A stretch of 64,000 nt of DNA, taken from assembly GCA_965220985.1 (NCBI GenBank), contig OZ244854.1, positions 2,108,001-2,172,000 on the forward strand, given 5' to 3'. The position numbers were made by a program, and so were the translations under genes. The notes beneath the pieces are model-generated. The model was not told the origin of the DNA. It did not search any database and saw only the letters and a list, made by a program, of their open reading frames with translations. Numbering within the stretch: the stretch's first letter is position 1; every line of letters begins with the position of its first letter. Shown piece by piece: positions 26,343 to 34,069 of the stretch. This stretch comes from JAPPHA01 sp965220985. GTDB lineage: Bacteria > Pseudomonadota > Alphaproteobacteria > Rhodobacterales > Rhodobacteraceae.

Positions 26343-27335
26343 ATGGAAATCTCGGTCGTTCCCGATCCGCAGCACCCCAATGGCGGACACGCGATTCTCA
26401 GGTTCAGGAGCGAGGCTCCACCGACGTCGGTCGAACTTGCGATCCGAGATCTCCGCAAGGACATCTGGCTGTCGGGTGGCGGTTGGCAAAACGAGCAGAC
26501 GACGCTCGGGATCCACGATGCGGGTGACGCCGGCAACGGCTGGTCTCAGATCCCGCTCGGCCCCGGAATCGTCGATCGCATTCCCGAGGATGCATACCTC
26601 GAGTTCCATCTAGGTTCGGAAACCGGTTGGTTCATCTGGCCAGACAGCATTCTGTGCTCGCCATCAGCCGTTGGTCATGGGACGATCGGCGTGAAAGATG
26701 CCGACCTCGCATCGAACTTGTCCGGCGGCAGGCCTTCGGTCCAGGCCGCACCTCCGCCGCCGCCCGAGCAGCAAGCGCCGGTCCTGGATGAACCCTCGCC
26801 AATCGATGCTGAACCCAAGCCGGAGAGCCCCACTGAATCCAGGAAATCCGCCGGCTTCTTGTGGATTCTGATGCTGCTCGCCCTCGCTGCGGCAATTGCC
26901 ATCGGCGCCATCTACCTGATGTCCACCCAGCGCGAGACGGAACCCGAAACCGTCGCGACGACGGATTGCAGCGAAGCCGGATTTGCAGGCCGCATCGAGG
27001 AGCCGAACGATGCCCAGTTCGAGGCGCTGGTCGAATGCGGCGATGAACTCGAGGAAGCGACCGCCTACAGGATACTCGACAGGTTGGTCGTCTCCGGCCA
27101 CGGGCCTGCGCTTTTCGTCTATGGCCAGCTCTACGATGCGTCGGCGGAAGTCGACTTGCCCTTCGCGTTCAGCTCCAACCCCGCCATTGCTGCCGAATAC
27201 TACGCCCGCGCGCTCGCGGCCGGTCACGCTGCAGCCGAGGAACCGCTCGAGCGAGTCTGTTCGACCCTGTCGCTGGACAACGAACTGCACGCCATGGCGC
27301 GCGAAACCCATTGCCAGCAGGAGGATGGACAGTGA
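26343..27335 (+). CDS. Single-pass membrane protein with a cytosolic beta domain and periplasmic Sel1-like helices
   Basis: 330 residues. Residues 1-125 form a predicted beta-rich cytosolic domain (WLSGGGWQNEQTTLGIHDAG). Residues 130-168 are Pro-rich, 171-193 form one membrane helix (FLWILMLLALAAAIAIGAIY), and 210-328 look Sel1/TPR-like (ALFVYGQLYDASA, NPAIAAEYYARALAAGH). I recognise no named family. It sits between srfC (stop overlaps a TTG option at 26337; ATG 26343 chosen) and the vWA gene, which overlaps its stop. A role linking the cytosolic NTPases to the periplasm is inferred from topology. Confidence 0.8.
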   Translation: MEISVVPDPQHPNGGHAILRFRSEAPPTSVELAIRDLRKDIWLSGGGWQNEQTTLGIHDAGDAGNGWSQIPLGPGIVDRIPEDAYLEFHLGSETGWFIWPDSILCSPSAVGHGTIGVKDADLASNLSGGRPSVQAAPPPPPEQQAPVLDEPSPIDAEPKPESPTESRKSAGFLWILMLLALAAAIAIGAIYLMSTQRETEPETVATTDCSEAGFAGRIEEPNDAQFEALVECGDELEEATAYRILDRLVVSGHGPALFVYGQLYDASAEVDLPFAFSSNPAIAAEYYARALAAGHAAAEEPLERVCSTLSLDNELHAMARETHCQQEDGQ

Positions 27336-29257
27336 AACGAGACTCGCGACTTTTGGCACGGGCGTTCATGATGTCGGCGCTTGTCGTGATGTCATCGATG
27401 ATGCTGTCAGTCCCCGAAGCAAGTGTTGCCGCCGATCGACCGCTGCTGCGCGAGGGCACCGAGACCCTCTACCAACGGGTGCTCACCCGTCCGGGCGTGC
27501 GCATGTATGCAGCGCCCGACGCAGAAACCCCGGACGGTCTCTTCGCGCCGTTTCAACCGTTGTACGTGTTTGACAGGCAAGGCGAGCGCATTCTCGTCGG
27601 GCATTCCTCCACGCGCCCCCCAGAGGGCTGGATCGACGCTGCCCAATCCATCGAGTGGAAGCAGAACATCGTCACCTCCTTCACCAACCCCACCAACCGC
27701 AATCGTCAGGTACTGTTCGACACCCGCGACGACCTCGAATGGCTGCTTGAACACGAGAGCATCGTTGCCATGCAGCGAAAGCTCGTGGATGATTCCGACA
27801 ACAACCGGCTGGATCCGGAGTTCGGCGTGCTGTCGGTCGAGCCCGACGAGTTCATCGACATTCGCGAGCGCTTCTACCTCATGCCGATCCTCGAGTATGT
27901 CGAGGATTTCCACCCCGTCGACTACACGCCGCTTCTCAAGATGCGCATCGCGTCGCTTCCGCTGGAAAAGGACACGGCTTCGATACCCGCTCCAGCCGAG
28001 TTCGATGCAGGCGTCGTCTTCGTCATCGACACCACCCAGTCGATGGAACCCTACATCAGATCGACGCGTCGGGCGATCGAGGAGATCATGTCGGCCGTCG
28101 GCGATTCCGAGGTTGGAGAGAAGATCCACTTCGGGGCGATCGGCTTCAGGGACAACCCGGAGGGGCGGCCCGGCATCGAGTATCGCACGAGAGAGATCGC
28201 CCCCTTGAGGCGCGACTCGGATGCAAGCGTCATCGTTCAGGCGCTTGCCGGCACCGACGTGTCGCCGGTGAGCACCCACGGATTCAACGAGGACAGTCTT
28301 GCCGGCATCGAGGATGCCGTCATCAAGTCCGACTGGGAGCAGGACGGCGAACCCTTCGCCGGTCGCTACGTCATCCTCGTGACCGACGCCGGCCCCAAGT
28401 CGCCGGTCGATCCCAATGCGCGAACGAGCATCAGCGCCAACGAGGTCCAGATGCTGGCCGAAAACGAAGGCATCGCAATCCTCACGCTCCACCTGCAGAC
28501 CCCGGAAGGCAGCGCCAACCATCAATATGCGGCGGATCAGTATCGGACGCTGTCGCGCTTCGACCAGGGAACGTACTACTTTCCGGTGGAAGGTGGGTCG
28601 GAAGAGTCTTTCGAGAGAAAGGTGCGCGAGATCGTCAGCGCGCTTGTCGATCACGTTCGGATCGCCATGGACGAGGAACCGGAATCGCAAGACCTCGACC
28701 CGGCTCTCGTGAATCTCGGTCACGCGATGCGGTTGAGATATCTCGGCGGCTGGCGGGGAACCGCCGCACCCGACGTGCTCTCGACCTGGGTGACCGACCG
28801 GGCTGCGGAAAAGCCGTCCGCCGAGGCGCTGACGCCCCGCCTGCTGATCACCAAGAACGAACTTTCCACGATCACGAGCATCCTGCAGCAGATCGTCGAA
28901 CTGGCGGAATCGGCCGAGTTCAGCAATTCGCAGAACCAGTTGCTGCGCCAGGTTCGCGATGCGGTCTCGCGTCTCGCGCTCAACCCCGACCTGGTCGTCA
29001 ACACCGAATTCGAAACCCTGGGCGGCGCAGTCGGCGAGTATCTCGAGAATCTGCCGTATCAGAGCCGCATCATGAACATCACCGATCAGCGCTGGATCGA
29101 GATGGGCACGCTCAGGCGACAGATCATCGACGACCTGCGACAGAAGGCCGCCCTGTATCGTCGCTACCACGACAACCCGGAAAACTGGACCGCGCTGTAT
29201 CCAGGAGCGCCGGACGGCGAGCACGTCTTCGCGCTGCCGCTGAACAGCCTTCCGTGA
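27332..29257 (+). CDS. Exported von Willebrand factor A domain protein
   Basis: 641 residues. The GTG start at 27332 has AGGAGG 7 bases upstream (27319-27324) and overlaps the preceding stop (GTGA). A signal peptide runs to about residue 35 (ARAFMMSALVVMSSMMLSV). An SH3-like/GW stretch (RMYAAPDAETPDGLF) precedes the vWA domain at about 225-440, with MIDAS motif VIDTTQSM (Asp about 233) and LVTDAGPKSPVD. The C-terminal 200 residues are helical. It probably binds a metal-dependent partner in the periplasm. The next two genes encode an ABC transporter, and the SUMF1 protein after them is also exported. Confidence 0.85.
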   Translation: MKRDSRLLARAFMMSALVVMSSMMLSVPEASVAADRPLLREGTETLYQRVLTRPGVRMYAAPDAETPDGLFAPFQPLYVFDRQGERILVGHSSTRPPEGWIDAAQSIEWKQNIVTSFTNPTNRNRQVLFDTRDDLEWLLEHESIVAMQRKLVDDSDNNRLDPEFGVLSVEPDEFIDIRERFYLMPILEYVEDFHPVDYTPLLKMRIASLPLEKDTASIPAPAEFDAGVVFVIDTTQSMEPYIRSTRRAIEEIMSAVGDSEVGEKIHFGAIGFRDNPEGRPGIEYRTREIAPLRRDSDASVIVQALAGTDVSPVSTHGFNEDSLAGIEDAVIKSDWEQDGEPFAGRYVILVTDAGPKSPVDPNARTSISANEVQMLAENEGIAILTLHLQTPEGSANHQYAADQYRTLSRFDQGTYYFPVEGGSEESFERKVREIVSALVDHVRIAMDEEPESQDLDPALVNLGHAMRLRYLGGWRGTAAPDVLSTWVTDRAAEKPSAEALTPRLLITKNELSTITSILQQIVELAESAEFSNSQNQLLRQVRDAVSRLALNPDLVVNTEFETLGGAVGEYLENLPYQSRIMNITDQRWIEMGTLRRQIIDDLRQKAALYRRYHDNPENWTALYPGAPDGEHVFALPLNSLP

Positions 29258-29261
29258 CCCC

Positions 29262-29993
29262 GTGCAGATCGTTCTCGAGGGTGTTTCCGCAACGCTCCGC
29301 GAACCCGGACGCGAATTCCGCGTTGCGGTGGATGATGGGCTGAGCCTGTCCGCCGGCGAGGCCTGTGCCGTCACGGGCAAGAGCGGAACCGGAAAGACGC
29401 TTTTCCTGGAATTGCTTGGCCTCCTCGTGCGCCCGGATCCGGGCGGCCTCTACGCTCTCGCTCACGCCGATGGGCAGATTGAGGATCTTGCTGGGCTGTG
29501 GGGCGGCAAGCGGGCAGCGCTGTCGGATTGCCGTGCCCGCCTGTTCGGGTTCGTGCTCCAGACGGGCGGGTTGTTCCCGTTTCTCTCGGTTCGCGACAAC
29601 ATCGCGCTCTCGCAGCGGATCACGGGCCGGATCGATGCATCCCGCATCGCGCATCTGATCGACTTGCTCGAGCTTGGCGAGATCGCCGATTTCAAGCCCG
29701 ACCGGCTTTCCGTGGGTCAGCGCCAGCGGACGGCCGTGGCGCGCGCGCTTGCCCATCGACCTGCATTTGTCATCGCGGACGAGCCAACCTCGGCGCTCGA
29801 CCCCGAACTGAGCGAAACCGTGATCGAACTGCTCTTCAGGGCGGCGCGCGACGACGGGGCGGCAGTCGTGATCTCGACCCATGACGCAGGAAGTGTCGAA
29901 GGCCTTTCGGTCGCGCGTCTCTTGGTGGGGATCGACCCGGAAGCGTCTTGCGACGGGCTCACGCTGAGCCGCGTGAGAAGGGCGCAGGCGTGA
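29262..29993 (+). CDS. ABC transporter ATPase, LolD/MacB type
   Basis: 243 residues. Walker A TGKSGTGKT (about 38-46), Q-loop FVLQTGGLFPFLSV, a slightly degenerate signature LSVGQRQR (normally LSGGQ), Walker B FVIADEPTSALD and the H-loop STHDAGS. GTG 29262 is the start, 4 bases after the vWA gene. It pairs with the permease that starts by ATGA overlap, as in LolCDE/MacB mechanotransmission transporters, which drive periplasmic events rather than membrane passage. Confidence 0.9.
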   Translation: MQIVLEGVSATLREPGREFRVAVDDGLSLSAGEACAVTGKSGTGKTLFLELLGLLVRPDPGGLYALAHADGQIEDLAGLWGGKRAALSDCRARLFGFVLQTGGLFPFLSVRDNIALSQRITGRIDASRIAHLIDLLELGEIADFKPDRLSVGQRQRTAVARALAHRPAFVIADEPTSALDPELSETVIELLFRAARDDGAAVVISTHDAGSVEGLSVARLLVGIDPEASCDGLTLSRVRRAQA

Positions 29994-31183
29994 TGCTCTC
30001 CGCCAGGCTCGCGCTGTCGTCCTTGTGGCACGAGAGGGTGCACCTGTTTTGCAACGTTGCCATGATCGCGGGAGCGCTTGTTCCACTGCTGGTTCTGTTC
30101 GGGGTGAAGACGGGCGTCCACCAGGCGCTGATGGACGATCTCCTGAGCGATCCGAACCTGCTTTACGTCACGACGCTTGGCGACAACGACTTTTCGGAAG
30201 CGGATCGGGTCGAGATATCCGGCTGGGAGGAAGTCGAATTCGTTGCGCTCAAGACGCGCTCGATTGCCGATGATGCGCTGATCCAGTCCGCAAGCGGCGG
30301 CCGCATCGCCCAGGCGACGCTGGTTCCGAGCGGTCCCGGTGATCCGCTGCTGCCCGACGGCGTGACGGTGTCCGAGGGCCAGATCGCCGTATCGGCACGC
30401 CTGGCCGAGCAGATCGGGGCGGCGCGAGGGACCGAGGTTCGGGTCATCGGTCGAACGGAGCTGCGCTCGCCGCTCGTCATGAACGCCACGGTCGTGGAGG
30501 CGCTCGCGTCCGAACGCTCCACCGGCAACGTGATCCTGATGACGTCGGAGGAGATGGACCTGTTCGAGGCTTATTTCGACGGTTACGCCCTTCCGCAGTT
30601 CGGGCTCGCCGACGGCCGACCGATCGCGGAGCGGGTCAGCAGTTTCGAGGGCCTCCGCCTCTACGCCAAAGGGCTTGAAAACGTGTCGCGCCTCGAAACC
30701 AGGATTCAGGACCGCTTTGGCGTCCGTACCCACTCGCGAGCCCAGGAAATCGAGGGCGTTCTCGCGCTGGGCCGCAACCTCGATCTCGCATTCCTGCTGA
30801 TTGCCAGCACAGCGGTTGTCGGGCTTGGCGCCGCGCTTCTGTTCAGCTTCTGGGCGGAGGTTGATCGCAAGCGACGGATCTTCGCGACTCTGATGCTCGT
30901 CGGGCTGAGCCGCCGCGACATCGCCCTGGTTCCGCTCGTGCAGGCGGCGGTGGTCGGGGCCGCGGGGGTTGCAGTTGCCTTCATCCTCTTCGCTCTGGCC
31001 TCGATCGGTGCGGAGGCAATGTTTGCGGACCGCATGCCACCGGGGCAGAGCGTCGTGTCACTGACCGCGACCTCGGTCATTCTCGGCATCGTGCTGCCGA
31101 TCGCGATCGTGCTGGTCGCATCGACTTTGGCCGTGCGAACGGTGATCGGGATCGACCCGGCGATCACCCTGAGAACAAGCTGA
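29993..31183 (+). CDS. ABC transporter permease, FtsX/LolC/MacB type
   Basis: 396 residues. One N-terminal membrane helix (LFCNVAMIAGALVPLLVLFG, about 20-40), a periplasmic domain of about 210 residues, then three C-terminal helices (LAFLLIASTAVVGLGAALLF; VQAAVVGAAGVAVAFILFAL; SVILGIVLPIAIVLVASTLA). This is the four-helix FtsX-like plan. ATG 29993 overlaps the ATPase stop; a GTG at 29990 is also possible. It is likely to transmit ATP-driven motion to the exported vWA and SUMF1 proteins (inference from operon). Confidence 0.88.
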   Translation: MLSARLALSSLWHERVHLFCNVAMIAGALVPLLVLFGVKTGVHQALMDDLLSDPNLLYVTTLGDNDFSEADRVEISGWEEVEFVALKTRSIADDALIQSASGGRIAQATLVPSGPGDPLLPDGVTVSEGQIAVSARLAEQIGAARGTEVRVIGRTELRSPLVMNATVVEALASERSTGNVILMTSEEMDLFEAYFDGYALPQFGLADGRPIAERVSSFEGLRLYAKGLENVSRLETRIQDRFGVRTHSRAQEIEGVLALGRNLDLAFLLIASTAVVGLGAALLFSFWAEVDRKRRIFATLMLVGLSRRDIALVPLVQAAVVGAAGVAVAFILFALASIGAEAMFADRMPPGQSVVSLTATSVILGIVLPIAIVLVASTLAVRTVIGIDPAITLRTS

Positions 31184-31191
31184 ACGGGCCG

Positions 31192-32766
31192 ATGGAGAGA
31201 CTGGCGATTGTCATCTGTCTGGTTGCATGCGCCGCGCTTCCAGTCGATGCGGACCAGGTCGAGCCGGAGTGGCCGATCGAGTTCCACGATCCTGCAGCGG
31301 AAGACGGAGAACCTGCCGATCTGATATTGCCGCTCCCCTGCGGTGGCGGCATGGCGTTTCAGAAGATCGAGGTCCCGGCGGATCCGGGGAACCCGCTCTC
31401 CGACCGACCTTTGCGGTTGGGAACTTCCGATCCTGAAAGCGGTTACCTGGACTATTTCGTCAGGACCCACCTGCGCGGTCCTTTCGAGGATCAAGAGACC
31501 GGCAACACGCACTATTATCTTGCTCGTTACGAACTGACCCGGGACCAGTTCGCGGCGATCGGCGGGGACTGCGGCGAGCCGTCCGTTCGCGGGCGCACCC
31601 CGAAATCCGATCTCAGCTGGTTCGACGCCGTGGATCTCGCCAGGGCCTACACCGTTTGGTTGCGGGAGAATGCACCTGACGCCCTCCCGTCCCGTTACGG
31701 CATTCCGGCTTTCGCGCGTCTTCCGACAGAGACCGAGTGGGAATACGCTGCACGCGGCGGAAACGCGGTCGACGGTCTCGCTTTCGGCGCCCGGCGATTC
31801 TTCGAAAGCGAAATCGAAATCGACGCATACGCCTGGCATCAGGGAACCTCGCGCAACCAGGCACGACCTGTCGGCACCCGCAGGGGCAATCCGCTGGGGC
31901 TTTTCGACATCTACGGCAACTTGGAGGAACTCGTCCTCGAACCGTTTCGCATGAACGCGGTCGGTCGCCCGCACGGCCAGACGGGCGGGGTGGTCACCCG
32001 TGGCGGATCCTTCAGATCACTGCCTGCCGAGCTGTACAGCGCCCGCCGGTCGGAATGGCCTCTTTACAGCAACGCCGATGGGCGTCCGCTGGCTGCCGAC
32101 ACCTTTGGCGTCAGGCTCGCTCTGTCCACCCATGTCAGCGTGTCGGACGGACTTGTCGGGAGAATCCGCGATACCTGGATGAACGTGTTTGCCGATCCAG
32201 TCGAAGACATCGACGACCCGGTGGTCGAAATCGCGGAACTGGTTCAGAGCGAGACCGATGCGCGGCGGAAGGCGCAACTCGAACTGATCACCGAGTTGAT
32301 CAGTGTCGAGCGCAGGGTTCAGGTGGAAACCGACCAGCGATTCCACCGCTCCGTCGTGCGAAATGGAGCCTTGCTGCTCTGGTCGATCCGGAACTCCAAC
32401 GAGATGATCAAGGAACTCAGCGTCGAGCGGGCGCGGCTGAATGTCAGGCTGTCTCTCGAGGCTGACGAGGAGCGGCGGCAGAGGCTCGAAACGCGATTTG
32501 CGGAGGTGGACGCGGAGATGGCACGACAGCGGCCGGTTCGCTTCGATTCGCTCCAGAGTTACGCGGAAATCCTCGAGATCATCGCATCATCGACCGACAG
32601 CGCGCTTTTCGACGAGGCCACCGAGCAGCTCGTTCAGGAACTGGCTCCGCTCGGTCGGGACCAGATGCTCGAACTGGTCGCCGAGTTTCGACGTGATCTT
32701 GACCTTTATGTCGAACGCAGGGACCTGTCTCGCAGGGAACTTCTCGATCTCGCGGTCGAGTTCTGA
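31192..32766 (+). CDS. Exported SUMF1/formylglycine-generating-enzyme-like protein without catalytic cysteines
   Basis: 524 residues. A signal peptide (AIVICLVACAALPVDA) is followed by a C-type-lectin-like SUMF1 domain at about 55-310 with classic landmarks LPTETEWEYAARGG, FDIYGNLEELV and GGVVTRGGSF. The two Cys needed for sulfatase activation are absent near RRSEWPLYSNADG, so it is not a true formylglycine-generating enzyme; a binding role is more likely. Residues 340-500 form long charged helices, probably coiled coil. It is last in the plus-strand operon and convergent with the minus-strand operon 26 bases away. Confidence 0.83.
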   Translation: MERLAIVICLVACAALPVDADQVEPEWPIEFHDPAAEDGEPADLILPLPCGGGMAFQKIEVPADPGNPLSDRPLRLGTSDPESGYLDYFVRTHLRGPFEDQETGNTHYYLARYELTRDQFAAIGGDCGEPSVRGRTPKSDLSWFDAVDLARAYTVWLRENAPDALPSRYGIPAFARLPTETEWEYAARGGNAVDGLAFGARRFFESEIEIDAYAWHQGTSRNQARPVGTRRGNPLGLFDIYGNLEELVLEPFRMNAVGRPHGQTGGVVTRGGSFRSLPAELYSARRSEWPLYSNADGRPLAADTFGVRLALSTHVSVSDGLVGRIRDTWMNVFADPVEDIDDPVVEIAELVQSETDARRKAQLELITELISVERRVQVETDQRFHRSVVRNGALLLWSIRNSNEMIKELSVERARLNVRLSLEADEERRQRLETRFAEVDAEMARQRPVRFDSLQSYAEILEIIASSTDSALFDEATEQLVQELAPLGRDQMLELVAEFRRDLDLYVERRDLSRRELLDLAVEF

Positions 32767-32792
32767 GGACCCGCAATCAGGGCCCCCCGCCA

Positions 32793-34052
32793 TCATTGGC
32801 GGTCGTAGGCGTATCGCCAGATCTCGTCGTTGACCGAAACACGACCCCTCAATTCCTGCGACTGGCCGCGATCCAGAATTCTGACGACAAAGTCGTGCGC
32901 GAACCCGTCGCCCCTGTTCGAGTACAATTTGACCTCGACGCGATAGCGACCCGCGACCGGATCGGGGAAAAACACGTTCTCGACCGGATCCCAGATCGCA
33001 GTGCTGGAGCGAAAGTTTGCATCCGTGTCCAGGTTGCCCGTGCATGAGAGATCATTGACGGTGCGTTTGCTGAAGGAGATCTTCACGCCGTTTGGGCAGT
33101 ACACGGCCAGATCGAGATCGGAGACGTGATTCCACGCAAGCGAGAACGAGAGCTCGCCCTGCTCGGCATTCTCCCGCTCGAGGCGCCTCTCGATTTCGCT
33201 GACGGGCTCCTCGACCACTTCTTCAGGAATCTCGGCAACGACAGGCGCCTGGCACTGCCCCTCGAGGGTGGCGAGTTCAAGCTCCAGAGCGGCAACATCG
33301 GCCTCCAACTGGGCCTGCCGCGCCGCCGAACCGTCGACCTCGGCGATTGCTGCTGGACAGAAGTTCAGCGTGCCGCCGAACGGCAGGCGCACCCCGCAGG
33401 GCAGAACCAGAAGCCACAGCAGGTAGGCGACTGCGATGCCCGTCACGAGCCAGCCCAGCCACCACAGCAGCCACCAGGGGAATGCGCTCGTTCGCGCGAC
33501 CGGCACGACCGCGACTGCTTCGGGCGCAATCGGAGGCGGGCCTGGCGGGGGCATTCGAGGTCGGCGCGGCACCATCGTGCTCAGGACGCTCTCGGCACGC
33601 GACTGTTCCGCCTGCCTGTGCGACCAGTTGACGAGAACGGGTTGAATCCCGCCGCCATCCGATGCGTCCCGAACGCGGACATGGACGCAGGTCTCGTCGG
33701 GGATTTCGAGGACGTTGCCGAGCGCCGCCGACAGCCGCTGGTTGCTGGCATCTCCGCGATCGCCCAAATTGCGGGCGAGATCTTCGATATCCGTCATTAG
33801 TCGGGCAAGTTCGGCCTTGGCGGTTTCCTGATCCGTCTCGGGGAGGTCGAGAAGTCGCGTTGCCGGGCCGTCGCAGTACCAGTCCGTCCGCAAACCGTCA
33901 GTTGAGGTGACGGGTTCAGCGAGCAGATCGGCGTGCTGCTTCGAGAGATGTTCGCGCAGCACGCCCTTGAGCAGTTCGTGGGAACGCTGCCCTGGATTCC
34001 CGAGCGGCTCGAGACCTTCGATCGTGGTCGATGCAATCAGCACGTTGGTCAT
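32793..34052 (-). CDS. Single-pass membrane protein: shared cytosolic domain, coiled coil, periplasmic beta-sandwich
   Basis: 419 residues. A cytosolic domain at 1-150 contains LLAEPV (43-48), WY (58-59) and IQPVLVNWSH (136-145). The same pattern occurs in the adjacent protease, so this is a paralogous domain. After a Pro-rich linker comes one membrane helix (192-217), a coiled coil (245-266) and a periplasmic domain at 300-419 (LAWNHVSDLDLAVYCPNG, VAGRYRVEVKLYSNRG, HDFVVRILD) resembling DUF2135/YfaP-like beta-sandwiches. Last gene of the minus-strand operon, 17 bases after the protease gene. Confidence 0.8.
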   Translation of the reverse strand: MTNVLIASTTIEGLEPLGNPGQRSHELLKGVLREHLSKQHADLLAEPVTSTDGLRTDWYCDGPATRLLDLPETDQETAKAELARLMTDIEDLARNLGDRGDASNQRLSAALGNVLEIPDETCVHVRVRDASDGGGIQPVLVNWSHRQAEQSRAESVLSTMVPRRPRMPPPGPPPIAPEAVAVVPVARTSAFPWWLLWWLGWLVTGIAVAYLLWLLVLPCGVRLPFGGTLNFCPAAIAEVDGSAARQAQLEADVAALELELATLEGQCQAPVVAEIPEEVVEEPVSEIERRLERENAEQGELSFSLAWNHVSDLDLAVYCPNGVKISFSKRTVNDLSCTGNLDTDANFRSSTAIWDPVENVFFPDPVAGRYRVEVKLYSNRGDGFAHDFVVRILDRGQSQELRGRVSVNDEIWRYAYDRQ

Positions 34053-34069
34053 CGGCAGATCCGCAATCC

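Noticed and set aside
27407..29380. 657-codon minus-strand frame
   Set aside because: It is antisense to the exported vWA gene, which has a signal peptide, ribosome binding site and MIDAS motif; the antisense reading has none.
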